Of a DNA stretch of 64,000 bases, positions 53,562-61,889 are shown in pieces; within the stretch, counting starts at the first letter, position 1; each line of letters opens with the position of its first letter. Under the pieces are notes generated by a model. It did not search any database, was not told the origin of the DNA, and saw only the letters and a program-made list of their open reading frames with translations. Made by a program: the position numbers and the translations under genes. The DNA comes from Caulobacter sp048541825 (GTDB taxonomy: Bacteria > Pseudomonadota > Alphaproteobacteria > Caulobacterales > Caulobacteraceae): the NCBI RefSeq assembly GCF_048541825.1, contig NZ_CP183332.1, positions 1,550,001 through 1,614,000 on the forward strand, written 5' to 3'.

Positions 53562-53596
53562 AGGGCGCGGCTTCGGACAGGAGCTGCGCCCTTTTT
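53562..53596 (+). terminator. Intrinsic terminator after eno
   Basis: Arms AGGGCGCGGC (53562-53571) and GCTGCGCCCT (53583-53592), 10 bp with one G-T wobble, followed by five T. It lies 25 bases after the eno stop. Confidence 0.85.
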
Positions 53597-54049
53597 CTTG
53601 ACGCCATAGCCCGTGATGGCGCGACAGGCGGGATCGCCCACCGAGTCGCCTCCGGTACCTGTCCCTTGGCCCGAACCTTCTGGGTCGATGGCGCGCCGCC
53701 ATAGGCTATCCAGCGGTCTCCTCCCTCTCAGAGCGTTTTGAAGATGATCGCGTTCGAGCGAGTGATCAGCCCGCCGGCCAAAGACGGCGATTCTCGGGCG
53801 CACGTGGTCAGCGCGCCGTCGGCTGTAGCGGCGCCGGACCAGACGCTCTCATTTTTTCTATAAGCCCCTCCCGGCAGTGCGCCAGCAGCGGAATTGCTGT
53901 CTTCGCGAGTGCGAAACGAGCGCTGCGGTGCGGTATCTAGATGCCGGTGAAACGATCTCAAATGAAAGCATCGGGCGGCGGCGGTTCTCGGAACGCAGAC
54001 GCACTTCGTCAGCCCTTATTCAGAAGGCGTTAAGCACGATCTGAGACCC
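53597..54049. other. Non-coding stretch between eno and ftsB
   Basis: About 450 bases without a convincing gene on either strand. It has an A/T-rich patch ATTTTTTCTATAAG at 53851-53864 that stands out in this GC-rich DNA and could be a promoter -10 region or the T-run of a small RNA; a GC-rich inverted repeat (GCGCCG/CGGCGC) lies just upstream near 53815-53835. GANTC sites occur near 53642 and 53790. A 30-residue frame at 53941-54033 lacks a ribosome-binding site. Confidence 0.5.
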
Positions 54050-54074
54050 TGAGAATCCCCTCCCGGGATTCTCA
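54050..54074. promoter_or_regulatory. Palindrome with two GANTC sites at the ftsB start
   Basis: Perfect 10-bp arms TGAGAATCCC (54050-54059) and GGGATTCTCA (54065-54074) around CTCCC, ending one base before the ftsB ATG. Each arm contains one CcrM methylation site (GAATC, GATTC). It occupies the place of the ribosome-binding site. It could be a methylation-sensitive promoter/operator of a leaderless transcript, or an RNA hairpin that masks the start. Confidence 0.75.
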
Positions 54075-54075
54075 A

Positions 54076-54372
54076 ATGTTCGCCCGACTGCAACCGATCC
54101 TGCCGACCGCGGCGATCCTTTTCCTGATCTTCTACTTCGTGTTTCACGCCCTGACCGGCGAACGCGGGCTATTGTCGACGTCTCAACGCAATGCAGATCT
54201 TGCGGCCAAGACGAAGGAGCTCAAGAAGATCCACGCTGAAAGGATGGACCTGGAGGCTCGGGCTCGTCTATTACGCAGCGGCAGTCTGTCGGCCGATCTT
54301 CTGGAAGAACGCGCACGTTCTCTCCTAGGATATGCCGACCCGAGGGACTACGTGATCCGCACGAAGCGCTAG
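54076..54372 (+). CDS. ftsB: Cell division protein FtsB/DivIC family
   Basis: A 98-residue bitopic protein: one membrane helix (about residues 10-26, ILFLIFYFVFHAL) followed by a coiled-coil region (about 35-75) and a C-terminal segment ending in the DPRDYVIRTKR stretch typical of alphaproteobacterial septum-formation initiators. It acts in the divisome with FtsL and FtsQ. The position between eno and pdhA is the usual one in proteobacteria. It has no ordinary ribosome-binding site. Confidence 0.88.
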   Translation: MFARLQPILPTAAILFLIFYFVFHALTGERGLLSTSQRNADLAAKTKELKKIHAERMDLEARARLLRSGSLSADLLEERARSLLGYADPRDYVIRTKR

Positions 54373-54544
54373 CGCTTTCGGAACACGGCCGACGGCGCGG
54401 ACTGGCGATGGTTCTCCGGCTCATCCGATCCGGAAGCCATCTGGGCGTGACATGTGGAACACTTCCTTCGCGGAACCGACGACGACTTCGGCGGGACGTG
54501 CTCTGGGATGAAGGCCGCGATGAAGATTGGCCAAGGAGAGTTGA

Positions 54545-55576
54545 ATGGCGCGAACGCGCAAGGGTGAAGCTTCCGAGGGTAAAGCGGGTGACACCGGTGT
54601 CAACGCTTTCGTCGGCAAGGATGAGCTTCTGAAGTTCTATCAGGACATGCTGCTCATTCGCCGCTTCGAGGAGCGCGCGGGCCAGCTCTACGGCATGGGT
54701 CTGATCGGCGGGTTCTGCCATCTCTACATCGGTCAGGAAGCCATCGCGGTCGGCATGCAGTCGATCCAGCAGAAGGGCGACCAGATCATTACGGGCTACC
54801 GTGACCACGGCCACATGCTGGCTGCCGGCATGGACCCCAGGGAAGTCATGGCCGAGCTGACCGGTCGCGCAGGCGGGTCGTCGCGCGGCAAGGGCGGCTC
54901 GATGCACATGTTCGACATCGAGACCGGCTTCTACGGCGGCCACGGCATCGTCGGCGCCCAGGTCGCGCTGGGCACGGGTCTGGCGCTGGCCAATCACTAC
55001 AAGGGCAATGGCAACGTCTCTTACGCCTATTTCGGCGACGGCGCGGCCAACCAGGGCCAGGTCTATGAGAGCTTCAACATGGCCCAGCTGTGGAAGCTGC
55101 CGGTCGTGTACGTGATCGAGAACAACCAGTACGCCATGGGCACCAGCGTCGAACGTTCGGCGTCGGAGACCGCCTTCCACAAGCGCGGCGTCTCGTTCCG
55201 AATTCCGGGCGAGGAAGTCGACGGCATGGACATCGTCGCCGTGCGCGAGGCCGGCGCGCGCGCCACCGAGCATGCGCGAAGCGGCCAGGGCCCGTACATC
55301 CTTGAGATGAAGACCTACCGCTATCGTGGCCACTCGATGTCGGATCCGGCCAAGTACCGCACCAAGGAAGAGGTCGACGAGGTCAAGCACACCCGCGATC
55401 CGATCGATCACATCAAGGAGCGTCTGGCCAAGGTCGGCGTCACTGAGGACGATCTGAAGGGCATCGATGCCGAGGTGAAGCGCATCGTCGCCGAAGCCGC
55501 GGAGTTTGCCCGCACCAGCCCTGAGCCGGATCCGTCCGAGCTGTACACCGACGTATACCTGGAGGCCGCCCAGTGA
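54545..55576 (+). CDS. pdhA: Pyruvate dehydrogenase E1 component, alpha subunit
   Basis: Thiamine diphosphate-dependent decarboxylase half. The 343-residue protein has the ThDP motif GDGAANQGQVYESFNMAQLW...ENNQYAMGTS and the phosphorylation-loop-like YRYRGHSMSDPAKYR. AAGGAGAG precedes the ATG. The stop overlaps the pdhB GTG by four bases. Confidence 0.97.
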   Translation: MARTRKGEASEGKAGDTGVNAFVGKDELLKFYQDMLLIRRFEERAGQLYGMGLIGGFCHLYIGQEAIAVGMQSIQQKGDQIITGYRDHGHMLAAGMDPREVMAELTGRAGGSSRGKGGSMHMFDIETGFYGGHGIVGAQVALGTGLALANHYKGNGNVSYAYFGDGAANQGQVYESFNMAQLWKLPVVYVIENNQYAMGTSVERSASETAFHKRGVSFRIPGEEVDGMDIVAVREAGARATEHARSGQGPYILEMKTYRYRGHSMSDPAKYRTKEEVDEVKHTRDPIDHIKERLAKVGVTEDDLKGIDAEVKRIVAEAAEFARTSPEPDPSELYTDVYLEAAQ

Positions 55577-56937
55577 GCGTGGACATCCTGATGCCCGCCC
55601 TCTCACCCACGATGGAAGAGGGCACGCTGGCCAAATGGCTGGTCAAGGAAGGTGACACGGTCAAGGCCGGCGACGTGATCGCCGAGATCGAGACTGACAA
55701 GGCGACGATGGAAGTCGAAGCCGTCGATGAAGGCGTCGTTGAGGCCATACTGGTCCCCGGCGGCACTGAGAACGTGAAGGTCAACACGCTGATCGCGCGC
55801 CTGAAGGGCGAAGGTGAGGCGGCTTCGACCGCTCCGGCTCCGACCGCCCAGGCCGCCCAGGCCGCCCCGGTCGCGTCTGCGCCTGTCGCGGCGGCCCAAG
55901 TCGCCAACGCCGGCGCCTCGACCTTTGCCGACCCGGAAATCCCGGCCGGCACGCCGATGAAGAAGATCACCGTGCGCGACGCCCTGCGCGACGCCATGGC
56001 CGAAGAGATGCGTCGCGACGACCGCGTGTTCCTGATGGGCGAGGAAGTCGCCCAGTACCAGGGCGCCTACAAGGTCAGTCGCGACCTGCTGCAGGAGTTT
56101 GGCGCCAAGCGTGTCATCGACACCCCGATCACCGAGCACGGCTTTGCCGGCATGGGCGTCGGCGCGGCGATGGCCGGCCTGAAGCCGATCGTCGAGTTCA
56201 TGACCTGGAACTTCGCCATGCAGGCGATCGACCACATCATCAACTCGGCCGCCAAGACGCTGTACATGTCGGGCGGCCAGATCAAGTCGTCGATCGTGTT
56301 CCGCGGCCCCAACGGCGCGGCCAGCCGCGTCGGCGCCCAGCACAGCCAGGACTACGCGGCCTGGTACGGCAATGTGCCCGGTCTGAAGGTCATCGCGCCC
56401 TACGACGCGGCTGACGCGAAGGGCCTTCTGAAGGCCGCCATCCGCGACCCGAACCCGATCGTCTTCCTCGAACACGAGATGATGTACGGCATCGAATTCG
56501 ACATCCCCGATGTCGAGGACTACGTCGTGCCGATCGGCAAGGCCAAGGTCCGCCGCGAAGGCACGGACGTCACCCTGGTGGCCTACAGCCGCATGGTCGG
56601 CTTCTGCCTGAAGGCTGCCGACGAACTGGCCAAGGAAGGCATCTCGGCCGAGGTCGTCGATCTGCGGACCATCCGTCCGATGGATCACGAGACGATCCTG
56701 CAGAGCGTGAAAAAGACCAACCGTCTGGTCACGGCCGAGGAAGGCTGGGGCCCGATGGGCGTCGGCGCCGAGATCGTCGCCCGCATCACCGAGCACGGCT
56801 TCGACTACCTGGATGCGCCGCCCCTGCGCGTGCACCAGGAAGACGTGCCGCTGCCCTATGCGGCCAACCTGGAAGCCCTCTCGCTGCCTTCGGTCGACAA
56901 GATCGTCTCGGCCGCCAAGAAGGTCTGCTACCGCTGA
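55573..56937 (+). CDS. pdhB: Pyruvate dehydrogenase E1 beta subunit with N-terminal lipoyl domain
   Basis: The 454-residue protein fuses a lipoyl domain (residues 1-80, lipoyl lysine in ETDKATMEVEA) through an Ala/Pro linker (about 85-120) to the E1-beta transketolase-like domain (about 130-454; EMRRDDRVFLMGEEVAQYQGAYK, PITEHGFAGMGVGAAM). The lipoyl-E1beta fusion is known in alphaproteobacteria. Its lipoyl domain matches that of pdhC at 74 of 82 residues. Start is GTG overlapping the pdhA stop. Confidence 0.96.
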   Translation: MSVDILMPALSPTMEEGTLAKWLVKEGDTVKAGDVIAEIETDKATMEVEAVDEGVVEAILVPGGTENVKVNTLIARLKGEGEAASTAPAPTAQAAQAAPVASAPVAAAQVANAGASTFADPEIPAGTPMKKITVRDALRDAMAEEMRRDDRVFLMGEEVAQYQGAYKVSRDLLQEFGAKRVIDTPITEHGFAGMGVGAAMAGLKPIVEFMTWNFAMQAIDHIINSAAKTLYMSGGQIKSSIVFRGPNGAASRVGAQHSQDYAAWYGNVPGLKVIAPYDAADAKGLLKAAIRDPNPIVFLEHEMMYGIEFDIPDVEDYVVPIGKAKVRREGTDVTLVAYSRMVGFCLKAADELAKEGISAEVVDLRTIRPMDHETILQSVKKTNRLVTAEEGWGPMGVGAEIVARITEHGFDYLDAPPLRVHQEDVPLPYAANLEALSLPSVDKIVSAAKKVCYR

Positions 56938-57086
56938 TGAAGACGCGGCTCACGTCTGGCGGGATGGCGGCGATCGCTGCATACCTGTTGGATGTGAGCC
57001 GTTTCGATTTCGGCCAAGAACAACACCTCGCCCCGGCGCGAGATCGCGCGGACGACGGCCCGGCCGACAACGTCCCGAACGCTTGA
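56937..57086 (+). CDS. Possible 49-residue protein between pdhB and pdhC
   Basis: An ATG overlapping the pdhB stop (TGATG) opens a frame that fills the pdhB-pdhC gap and ends at a TGA embedded in the pdhC ribosome-binding site (TGAGGAAGAAG). The peptide starts MKTRLTSGGMAAIAAYLLDV, a short hydrophobic segment after a basic start, and continues with an acidic/proline-rich tail. The tight fit at both ends argues that it is translated. I do not recognise a family. Confidence 0.5.
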   Translation: MKTRLTSGGMAAIAAYLLDVSRFDFGQEQHLAPARDRADDGPADNVPNA

Positions 57087-57098
57087 GGAAGAAGCTCA

Positions 57099-58385
57099 AT
57101 GTCGATCGACATCCTGATGCCCGCCCTGTCGCCCACCATGGAGGAGGGCACGCTCGCCAAGTGGCACGTGAAGGTGGGTGACACCGTCAAGGCCGGCGAC
57201 GTGATCGCCGAGATCGAAACCGACAAGGCGACGATGGAAGTCGAGGCCGTCGACGAAGGCGTGGTCGAGGCCATCCTGGTCGACGCCGGGACCGAAAACG
57301 TCAAGGTCAACGCCCTGATCGCCAAGCTGACCGGGGAGGGCGAAAGCCCCGCTCCGCCGGCTGCAAAGGCGCCCGATAAACCAGACAGCGCCAAACCCGA
57401 TAATGCGCCGGTTGCGACCGCACAAACTGCACAAACAGCACAATTGGCCGCGCCGGTCGCGGATGGTGCGCGCGTGCTGGCTTCGCCGCTGGCCCGTCGC
57501 CTGGCCGCCGCCGCCGGTCTGGATCTGAAGACCGTCAAGGGCAGCGGTCCGCATGGCCGCGTAGTCAAGTCCGACGTCGAGGCTGCCGGCAAGGGCGGCG
57601 CCGCGCCAGCCCGGTCCGCCCCCACCGCGTCGGCTCCGGCCGCCGCCGCTGCGCCGCGCCAGGCGCTGTCGCTGGAGCAGATGGGCATTCCCGCCGGCTC
57701 CTACGACCTGGTTCCGCTGGACGGCATGCGCAAGACCATCGCGCGCCGCCTGACCGACAGCTTCCGCGACGTGCCGCACTTCCCGCTGACCATTGATCTC
57801 GAGATCGACGGCCTGCTGGCGGCGCGCGCGAAGATCAACAGCCTGCTGGCGGATCAGGGCGTCAAGGTGTCGGTCAATGACATCATCATCAAGGCCGTGG
57901 CCGTGGCCCTCAAGCGCGTGCCGGAGGCCAACGCCTCTTACACGCCCGAAGGCATCGCCATGCACAAGCACGCCGACATCGCGGTGGCCGTGGCCATCGA
58001 CGGCGGCCTGATCACGCCGATCGTCCGCGCCGCCGAGACCAAGGGTCTGGCCCAGATCTCGGCCGAGGTGAAGGACCTGGCGGCTCGCGCCAAGGCCAAG
58101 AAGCTGAAGCCCGAGGAATTCCAAGGCGGCACCTTCTCGGTCTCCAACCTGGGCATGTTCGGCATCAAGGCCTTCGCCTCGATCATCAACGAGCCGCAGG
58201 GCGCGATCATGAGCGTGGGGGCCGGCGAGCAGCGCGCTGTGGTCAAGAACGGCCAGCTGGCCGTGGCCACCGTGATGACCGTGACCCTGACCTGCGATCA
58301 CCGCGTGGTCGACGGCGCGATCGGCGCCAGGTTCCTGGCGGCCTTCAAGCCGCTGATCGAAGAGCCGCTGACCCTGATCGTCTGA
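57099..58385 (+). CDS. pdhC: Pyruvate dehydrogenase E2 (dihydrolipoamide acetyltransferase)
   Basis: Core acetyltransferase of the PDH complex. The 428-residue protein has one lipoyl domain (1-80), a proline-rich linker, a peripheral-subunit-binding domain (about 122-160, SPLARRLAAAAGLDLKTVKG) and the catalytic domain (about 200-428) ending with the active site TCDHRVVDGAIGARFL. GAGGAAGAAG precedes the ATG. Confidence 0.97.
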   Translation: MSIDILMPALSPTMEEGTLAKWHVKVGDTVKAGDVIAEIETDKATMEVEAVDEGVVEAILVDAGTENVKVNALIAKLTGEGESPAPPAAKAPDKPDSAKPDNAPVATAQTAQTAQLAAPVADGARVLASPLARRLAAAAGLDLKTVKGSGPHGRVVKSDVEAAGKGGAAPARSAPTASAPAAAAAPRQALSLEQMGIPAGSYDLVPLDGMRKTIARRLTDSFRDVPHFPLTIDLEIDGLLAARAKINSLLADQGVKVSVNDIIIKAVAVALKRVPEANASYTPEGIAMHKHADIAVAVAIDGGLITPIVRAAETKGLAQISAEVKDLAARAKAKKLKPEEFQGGTFSVSNLGMFGIKAFASIINEPQGAIMSVGAGEQRAVVKNGQLAVATVMTVTLTCDHRVVDGAIGARFLAAFKPLIEEPLTLIV

Positions 58386-58411
58386 TCACCGGAAAGAGCA
58401 GGGAGAGCACC

Positions 58412-58888
58412 ATGTCAGTCTATGATTATTCGGCCAGCACGCTGGACGGCCAGGACGTGAGCCTGGCCGACTATCGCGGGCAGGTTCTGCTGATCGTCAA
58501 CACGGCCAGCAAGTGCGGGTTCACCCCGCAATATGAGGGCCTTGAGGCGGTGTACCGCGACTACAAGGATCGCGGCCTGACCGTCCTGGGCTTCCCCTGC
58601 AACCAGTTCGGGGCCCAGGAGCCTGGGAACGCCGAAGAGATCGCCAGCTTCTGCTCGCTGACCTATGACGTGACCTTCCCGATGCTGGCCAAGATCGACG
58701 TCAACGGCCCTTCGGCCCATCCGCTCTATGCGTTCCTCAAGAAGGAACAGAAGGGCGTGCTGGGCACCGAGGGCATCAAGTGGAACTTCACCAAGTTCCT
58801 GATCGGCCGCGACGGCGAAGTCGTCGAGCGGTTCGCTCCCACCACCAAGCCCGAAGACCTCAAGGTCGCGGTCGAGGCGCTGCTCTAA
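58412..58888 (+). CDS. Glutathione peroxidase (cysteine type)
   Basis: A 158-residue thiol peroxidase of the GPx family. The peroxidatic cysteine lies in NTASKCGFTPQYEGL, and GFPCNQFGAQEPG and the tetrad region KWNFTKFLIGRDG are conserved. A second cysteine in EEIASFCSLTYDVTFP is placed for thioredoxin-type resolution, so the real reductant may be thioredoxin. It is embedded in the PDH operon, which may protect lipoyl and flavin centres from peroxides (inference). Confidence 0.94.
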   Translation: MSVYDYSASTLDGQDVSLADYRGQVLLIVNTASKCGFTPQYEGLEAVYRDYKDRGLTVLGFPCNQFGAQEPGNAEEIASFCSLTYDVTFPMLAKIDVNGPSAHPLYAFLKKEQKGVLGTEGIKWNFTKFLIGRDGEVVERFAPTTKPEDLKVAVEALL

Positions 58889-58970
58889 TTCTCCCGGATC
58901 GGCTTGCGGGCCGATCGATCGAGGCCGCCCGGCTCCCCTCGGGCGACGTCCAAGCTAGGGTAAGAACATC

Positions 58971-60371
58971 ATGTCCACGGAATTCGATGTCGTCGTCATC
59001 GGCGCCGGCCCTGGCGGCTATGTGGCCGCGATCCGCGCCAGCCAGCTGGGCCTGAAGACGGCGATCGTCGAGCGCGAAAACCTGGGCGGCATCTGCCTCA
59101 ACTGGGGCTGCATCCCCACCAAGGCCCTGCTGAAGTCCGGCGAGATCTTCGAGCAGCTGTCGCATCTCGACAGCTACGGCCTGTCGGTCGAGAAGCCGGC
59201 GTTCGACTTCACCAAGATCATCGAGCGCTCGCGCGGCGTGGCCAAGACCATGTCCGGCGGCATCGCCTTCCTGATGAAGAAGCACAAGATCGAGGTCGTC
59301 GAGGGCGAGGCCAAGCTCGAAAAGGGTACGCCGGCTCCGAAGGTGGTCGTGGCCCTGAAGGCCGGCGGCAGCCGCACGATCCAGGCGAAAAACGTGATCC
59401 TGGCCAGCGGCGCGCGGGCCCGGAACATTCCGGCGATCGGCGCAGTTTCGGACGGCGACAAGGTCTGGACCTACCGCGACGCTCTGGCGCCGAAGTCCAT
59501 GCCCAAGTCGCTGTTGGTGATTGGCTCGGGCGCCATCGGTATCGAGTTCGCCAGCTTCTATCGCGCCCTGGGCGCCGAAGTGACCGTCGTCGAGGCCGTC
59601 GACCGCATCATGCCGGTCGAGGACGCCGAGGTGTCCAAGGCCGCCCAGAAGGCGTTCGAGAAGCGCGGTATAGAGTTCCGCATCGGCGCCAAGGTCACCA
59701 AGATCGACAAGACCGCCACAGGTGTCTCGGTGTCGGTCGAGGTCGGCGGCAAGGCCGAGCAGCTGACCGCCGAGAAGTGCATCGTCGCCATCGGCATTGT
59801 CCCCAATACCGAAGGGACCGAAGCCGTGGGCCTGACCACCGATCGCGGCCACGTCGTCACCGGTAAGCACGGCGAGACGAACGTTCCGGGCCTCTTCGCC
59901 ATCGGTGACGTCGCCGGCGCGCCCTGGCTGGCCCACAAGGCCAGCCACGAAGGCATCCACGCCGCCGAGTTCATCGCCGGCCATAAGACCCCGGCCGTCC
60001 ATTCGCCGATCCCGGGCTGCACCTATGCCAATCCGCAGGTTGCCTCGGTGGGCTACACCGAAGCCTCCGCAAAGGCTGCCGGCATCGACGTGAAAGCCGG
60101 TCGCTTCCCGTTCAAGGTCAACGGCAAGGCCGTGGCCGCCGGCGAGACCGAGGGCTTCGTCAAGGTGGTGTTCGACGGCAAGACCGGCGCCCTGATCGGC
60201 GCTCACATGATCGGCCACGAAGTAACCGAGATGATCCAGGGCTTCGTCACCGCCATTACGCTGGAAGCGACCGAGGAAGACCTGCACGGAATCGTCTACG
60301 CTCACCCGACCATGTCGGAAGCCATGCACGAAGCCACGCTCGATGCGTATGGACGGGTGCTGCACATCTAG
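58971..60371 (+). CDS. lpdA: Dihydrolipoyl dehydrogenase (E3)
   Basis: Flavoprotein that reoxidises lipoyl groups of PDH and related complexes. The 466-residue protein has the FAD loop VIGAGPGGYVAAIRASQLG, the redox disulfide NLGGICLNWGCIPTKALL, the NAD loop VIGSGAIGIEFASFY and the dimer-interface HAHPT-type end (YAHPTMSEAMHEA). It closes the enzymatic part of the PDH operon. Confidence 0.98.
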   Translation: MSTEFDVVVIGAGPGGYVAAIRASQLGLKTAIVERENLGGICLNWGCIPTKALLKSGEIFEQLSHLDSYGLSVEKPAFDFTKIIERSRGVAKTMSGGIAFLMKKHKIEVVEGEAKLEKGTPAPKVVVALKAGGSRTIQAKNVILASGARARNIPAIGAVSDGDKVWTYRDALAPKSMPKSLLVIGSGAIGIEFASFYRALGAEVTVVEAVDRIMPVEDAEVSKAAQKAFEKRGIEFRIGAKVTKIDKTATGVSVSVEVGGKAEQLTAEKCIVAIGIVPNTEGTEAVGLTTDRGHVVTGKHGETNVPGLFAIGDVAGAPWLAHKASHEGIHAAEFIAGHKTPAVHSPIPGCTYANPQVASVGYTEASAKAAGIDVKAGRFPFKVNGKAVAAGETEGFVKVVFDGKTGALIGAHMIGHEVTEMIQGFVTAITLEATEEDLHGIVYAHPTMSEAMHEATLDAYGRVLHI

Positions 60372-60379
60372 GGACCTGA

Positions 60380-61879
60380 ATGGCGCGCGCGACGGCCAAG
60401 ACGACCGACAAGCCGGCCCAGGCTGGGATCAAGTCTGCGGGCAAGGCCAGGAAGGGGTCCAAGACCACCCTTTCCGAGGCCAACCTCGCCGATCTGGGCG
60501 CGGAGCGGCTGGCGACGATCCTGATGGACCTGTCGGTCGACAGCTACGTCAAGCGCGCCCTGCGGCTGGAGCTGTTCGCCGAGGCCAGTCCCGAGGGTCT
60601 GGCGCTGGAGATCTCCAAGCGTCTGGCGGCCATCGCCAAGGCCACCTCGCGCATCCACTGGCGCAAGCGCGCCGCCTTCGCGCGCGATCTGGATCTGCAC
60701 TTTCGGATGATCCAGCGTCTGGCGGAAAGCGATCCCAAGGCGGCTCTGACGCTGCTGATGGATTTCCTGGACCTGGCCGGTTCCGTCTTTGACCGCATCA
60801 GTCAACCCGAGGGGCCGATCGGTGAGGTCTTCGTCGAAGCGCGGGACGCGGTCGGCGACATCGCCCTGAGCGCCAAAGCCGCGCCCGTCGATCTGGCCGA
60901 CCGGGTGGCGCGGCTGATCCTGTGCGACGATTACTTCGTGTTTGGTCCGCTGGTCGCTGTCACGGCCCGGTCTCTGGGCGTGGTTGGTCAGGCGCGATTG
61001 GGCGAGCGCCTGCAGGCGGCCTTGACCCAGCGCCCTGCGCGGTCGGCTGGCGCCTATGACGCCAAGGCATCGGTGGTCCGCGACGCCTTGCGCCGACTGG
61101 CCGACATCAATGGTGACGTGGGGGCCTTTATCGCGACCTTCAGCGAGACGCAGCGGCGGTTTCCCGCCATCGCCGCCGAGATCGGCCGGCGTCTTCTGGC
61201 CGTCGGAAAGGTGGGCGAGGCGCTGGCCGCTCTGGAGGCCGCTGCGGCGACGGTCAAGCCGCGCGGCCTGCTCTCAGTCCGCGCCGAGGACGATCCGGTC
61301 GAGCGGGCCGCCTGGGAGGATGTCTATCTCGATGCGCTACAGGCCAATGGCCGCCAGGAAGAGGCCCAGCGACGGCGCTGGGCGGCCTTCGAGGCCACCC
61401 TGTCGATCCCGAGGCTCAGGGCGTTCCTGAAGGGCCTGCCGGACTTTGACGACGTGGTCGCCGAGGATGACGCCAAGAAGATCGCCGCCGAGTTTCCGCG
61501 CTTCGAGGCCGCCTTGGCCTTTCTGATCGAGTGGCCGGATCTGGCTGCGGCGGCGCGACTGATCATCAACCGTCACGGCGCCATCAACGGCGCGGATGAA
61601 GACCTGCTGACCGCTGCCGCGCGCCGTCTTGAAGGCGCCTATCCGCTGGCCGCGACCCTGTTGCTGCGGGCCATGATCCGCAACGTTCTGACCTATGGCG
61701 TCGCGGGCCGCTACAGGGCTGCGGCCCAGCAATGGCTGGAGATGGAAAGCCTGGCGCCGATCATCGCTGACTTCGGCGAGTTCCCGGACCACGAGACCTT
61801 CATGGCCGACCTGCGGGCCCTGCATGGCCGCAAGCAGGGCTTCCGCGCTGAACTGGAAGCCCTGGGTGGCGTGTTCTAG
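60380..61879 (+). CDS. DUF6880-family protein of unknown function
   Basis: A 499-residue, largely helical protein that starts 8 bases after lpdA. The first 30 residues are lysine/alanine-rich and basic; the remainder reads as repeated helical pairs, reminiscent of TPR-like arrays, with no catalytic motif or membrane segment. It matches the DUF6880 pattern as I know it. The close spacing suggests co-transcription with the PDH genes, but no functional link is established. Confidence 0.7.
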   Translation: MARATAKTTDKPAQAGIKSAGKARKGSKTTLSEANLADLGAERLATILMDLSVDSYVKRALRLELFAEASPEGLALEISKRLAAIAKATSRIHWRKRAAFARDLDLHFRMIQRLAESDPKAALTLLMDFLDLAGSVFDRISQPEGPIGEVFVEARDAVGDIALSAKAAPVDLADRVARLILCDDYFVFGPLVAVTARSLGVVGQARLGERLQAALTQRPARSAGAYDAKASVVRDALRRLADINGDVGAFIATFSETQRRFPAIAAEIGRRLLAVGKVGEALAALEAAAATVKPRGLLSVRAEDDPVERAAWEDVYLDALQANGRQEEAQRRRWAAFEATLSIPRLRAFLKGLPDFDDVVAEDDAKKIAAEFPRFEAALAFLIEWPDLAAAARLIINRHGAINGADEDLLTAAARRLEGAYPLAATLLLRAMIRNVLTYGVAGRYRAAAQQWLEMESLAPIIADFGEFPDHETFMADLRALHGRKQGFRAELEALGGVF

Positions 61880-61889
61880 GCCGATCTGT

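Noticed and set aside
53941..54033. 30-residue frame upstream of ftsB
   Set aside because: No ribosome-binding site, low-complexity glycine run and no membrane or fold signal.
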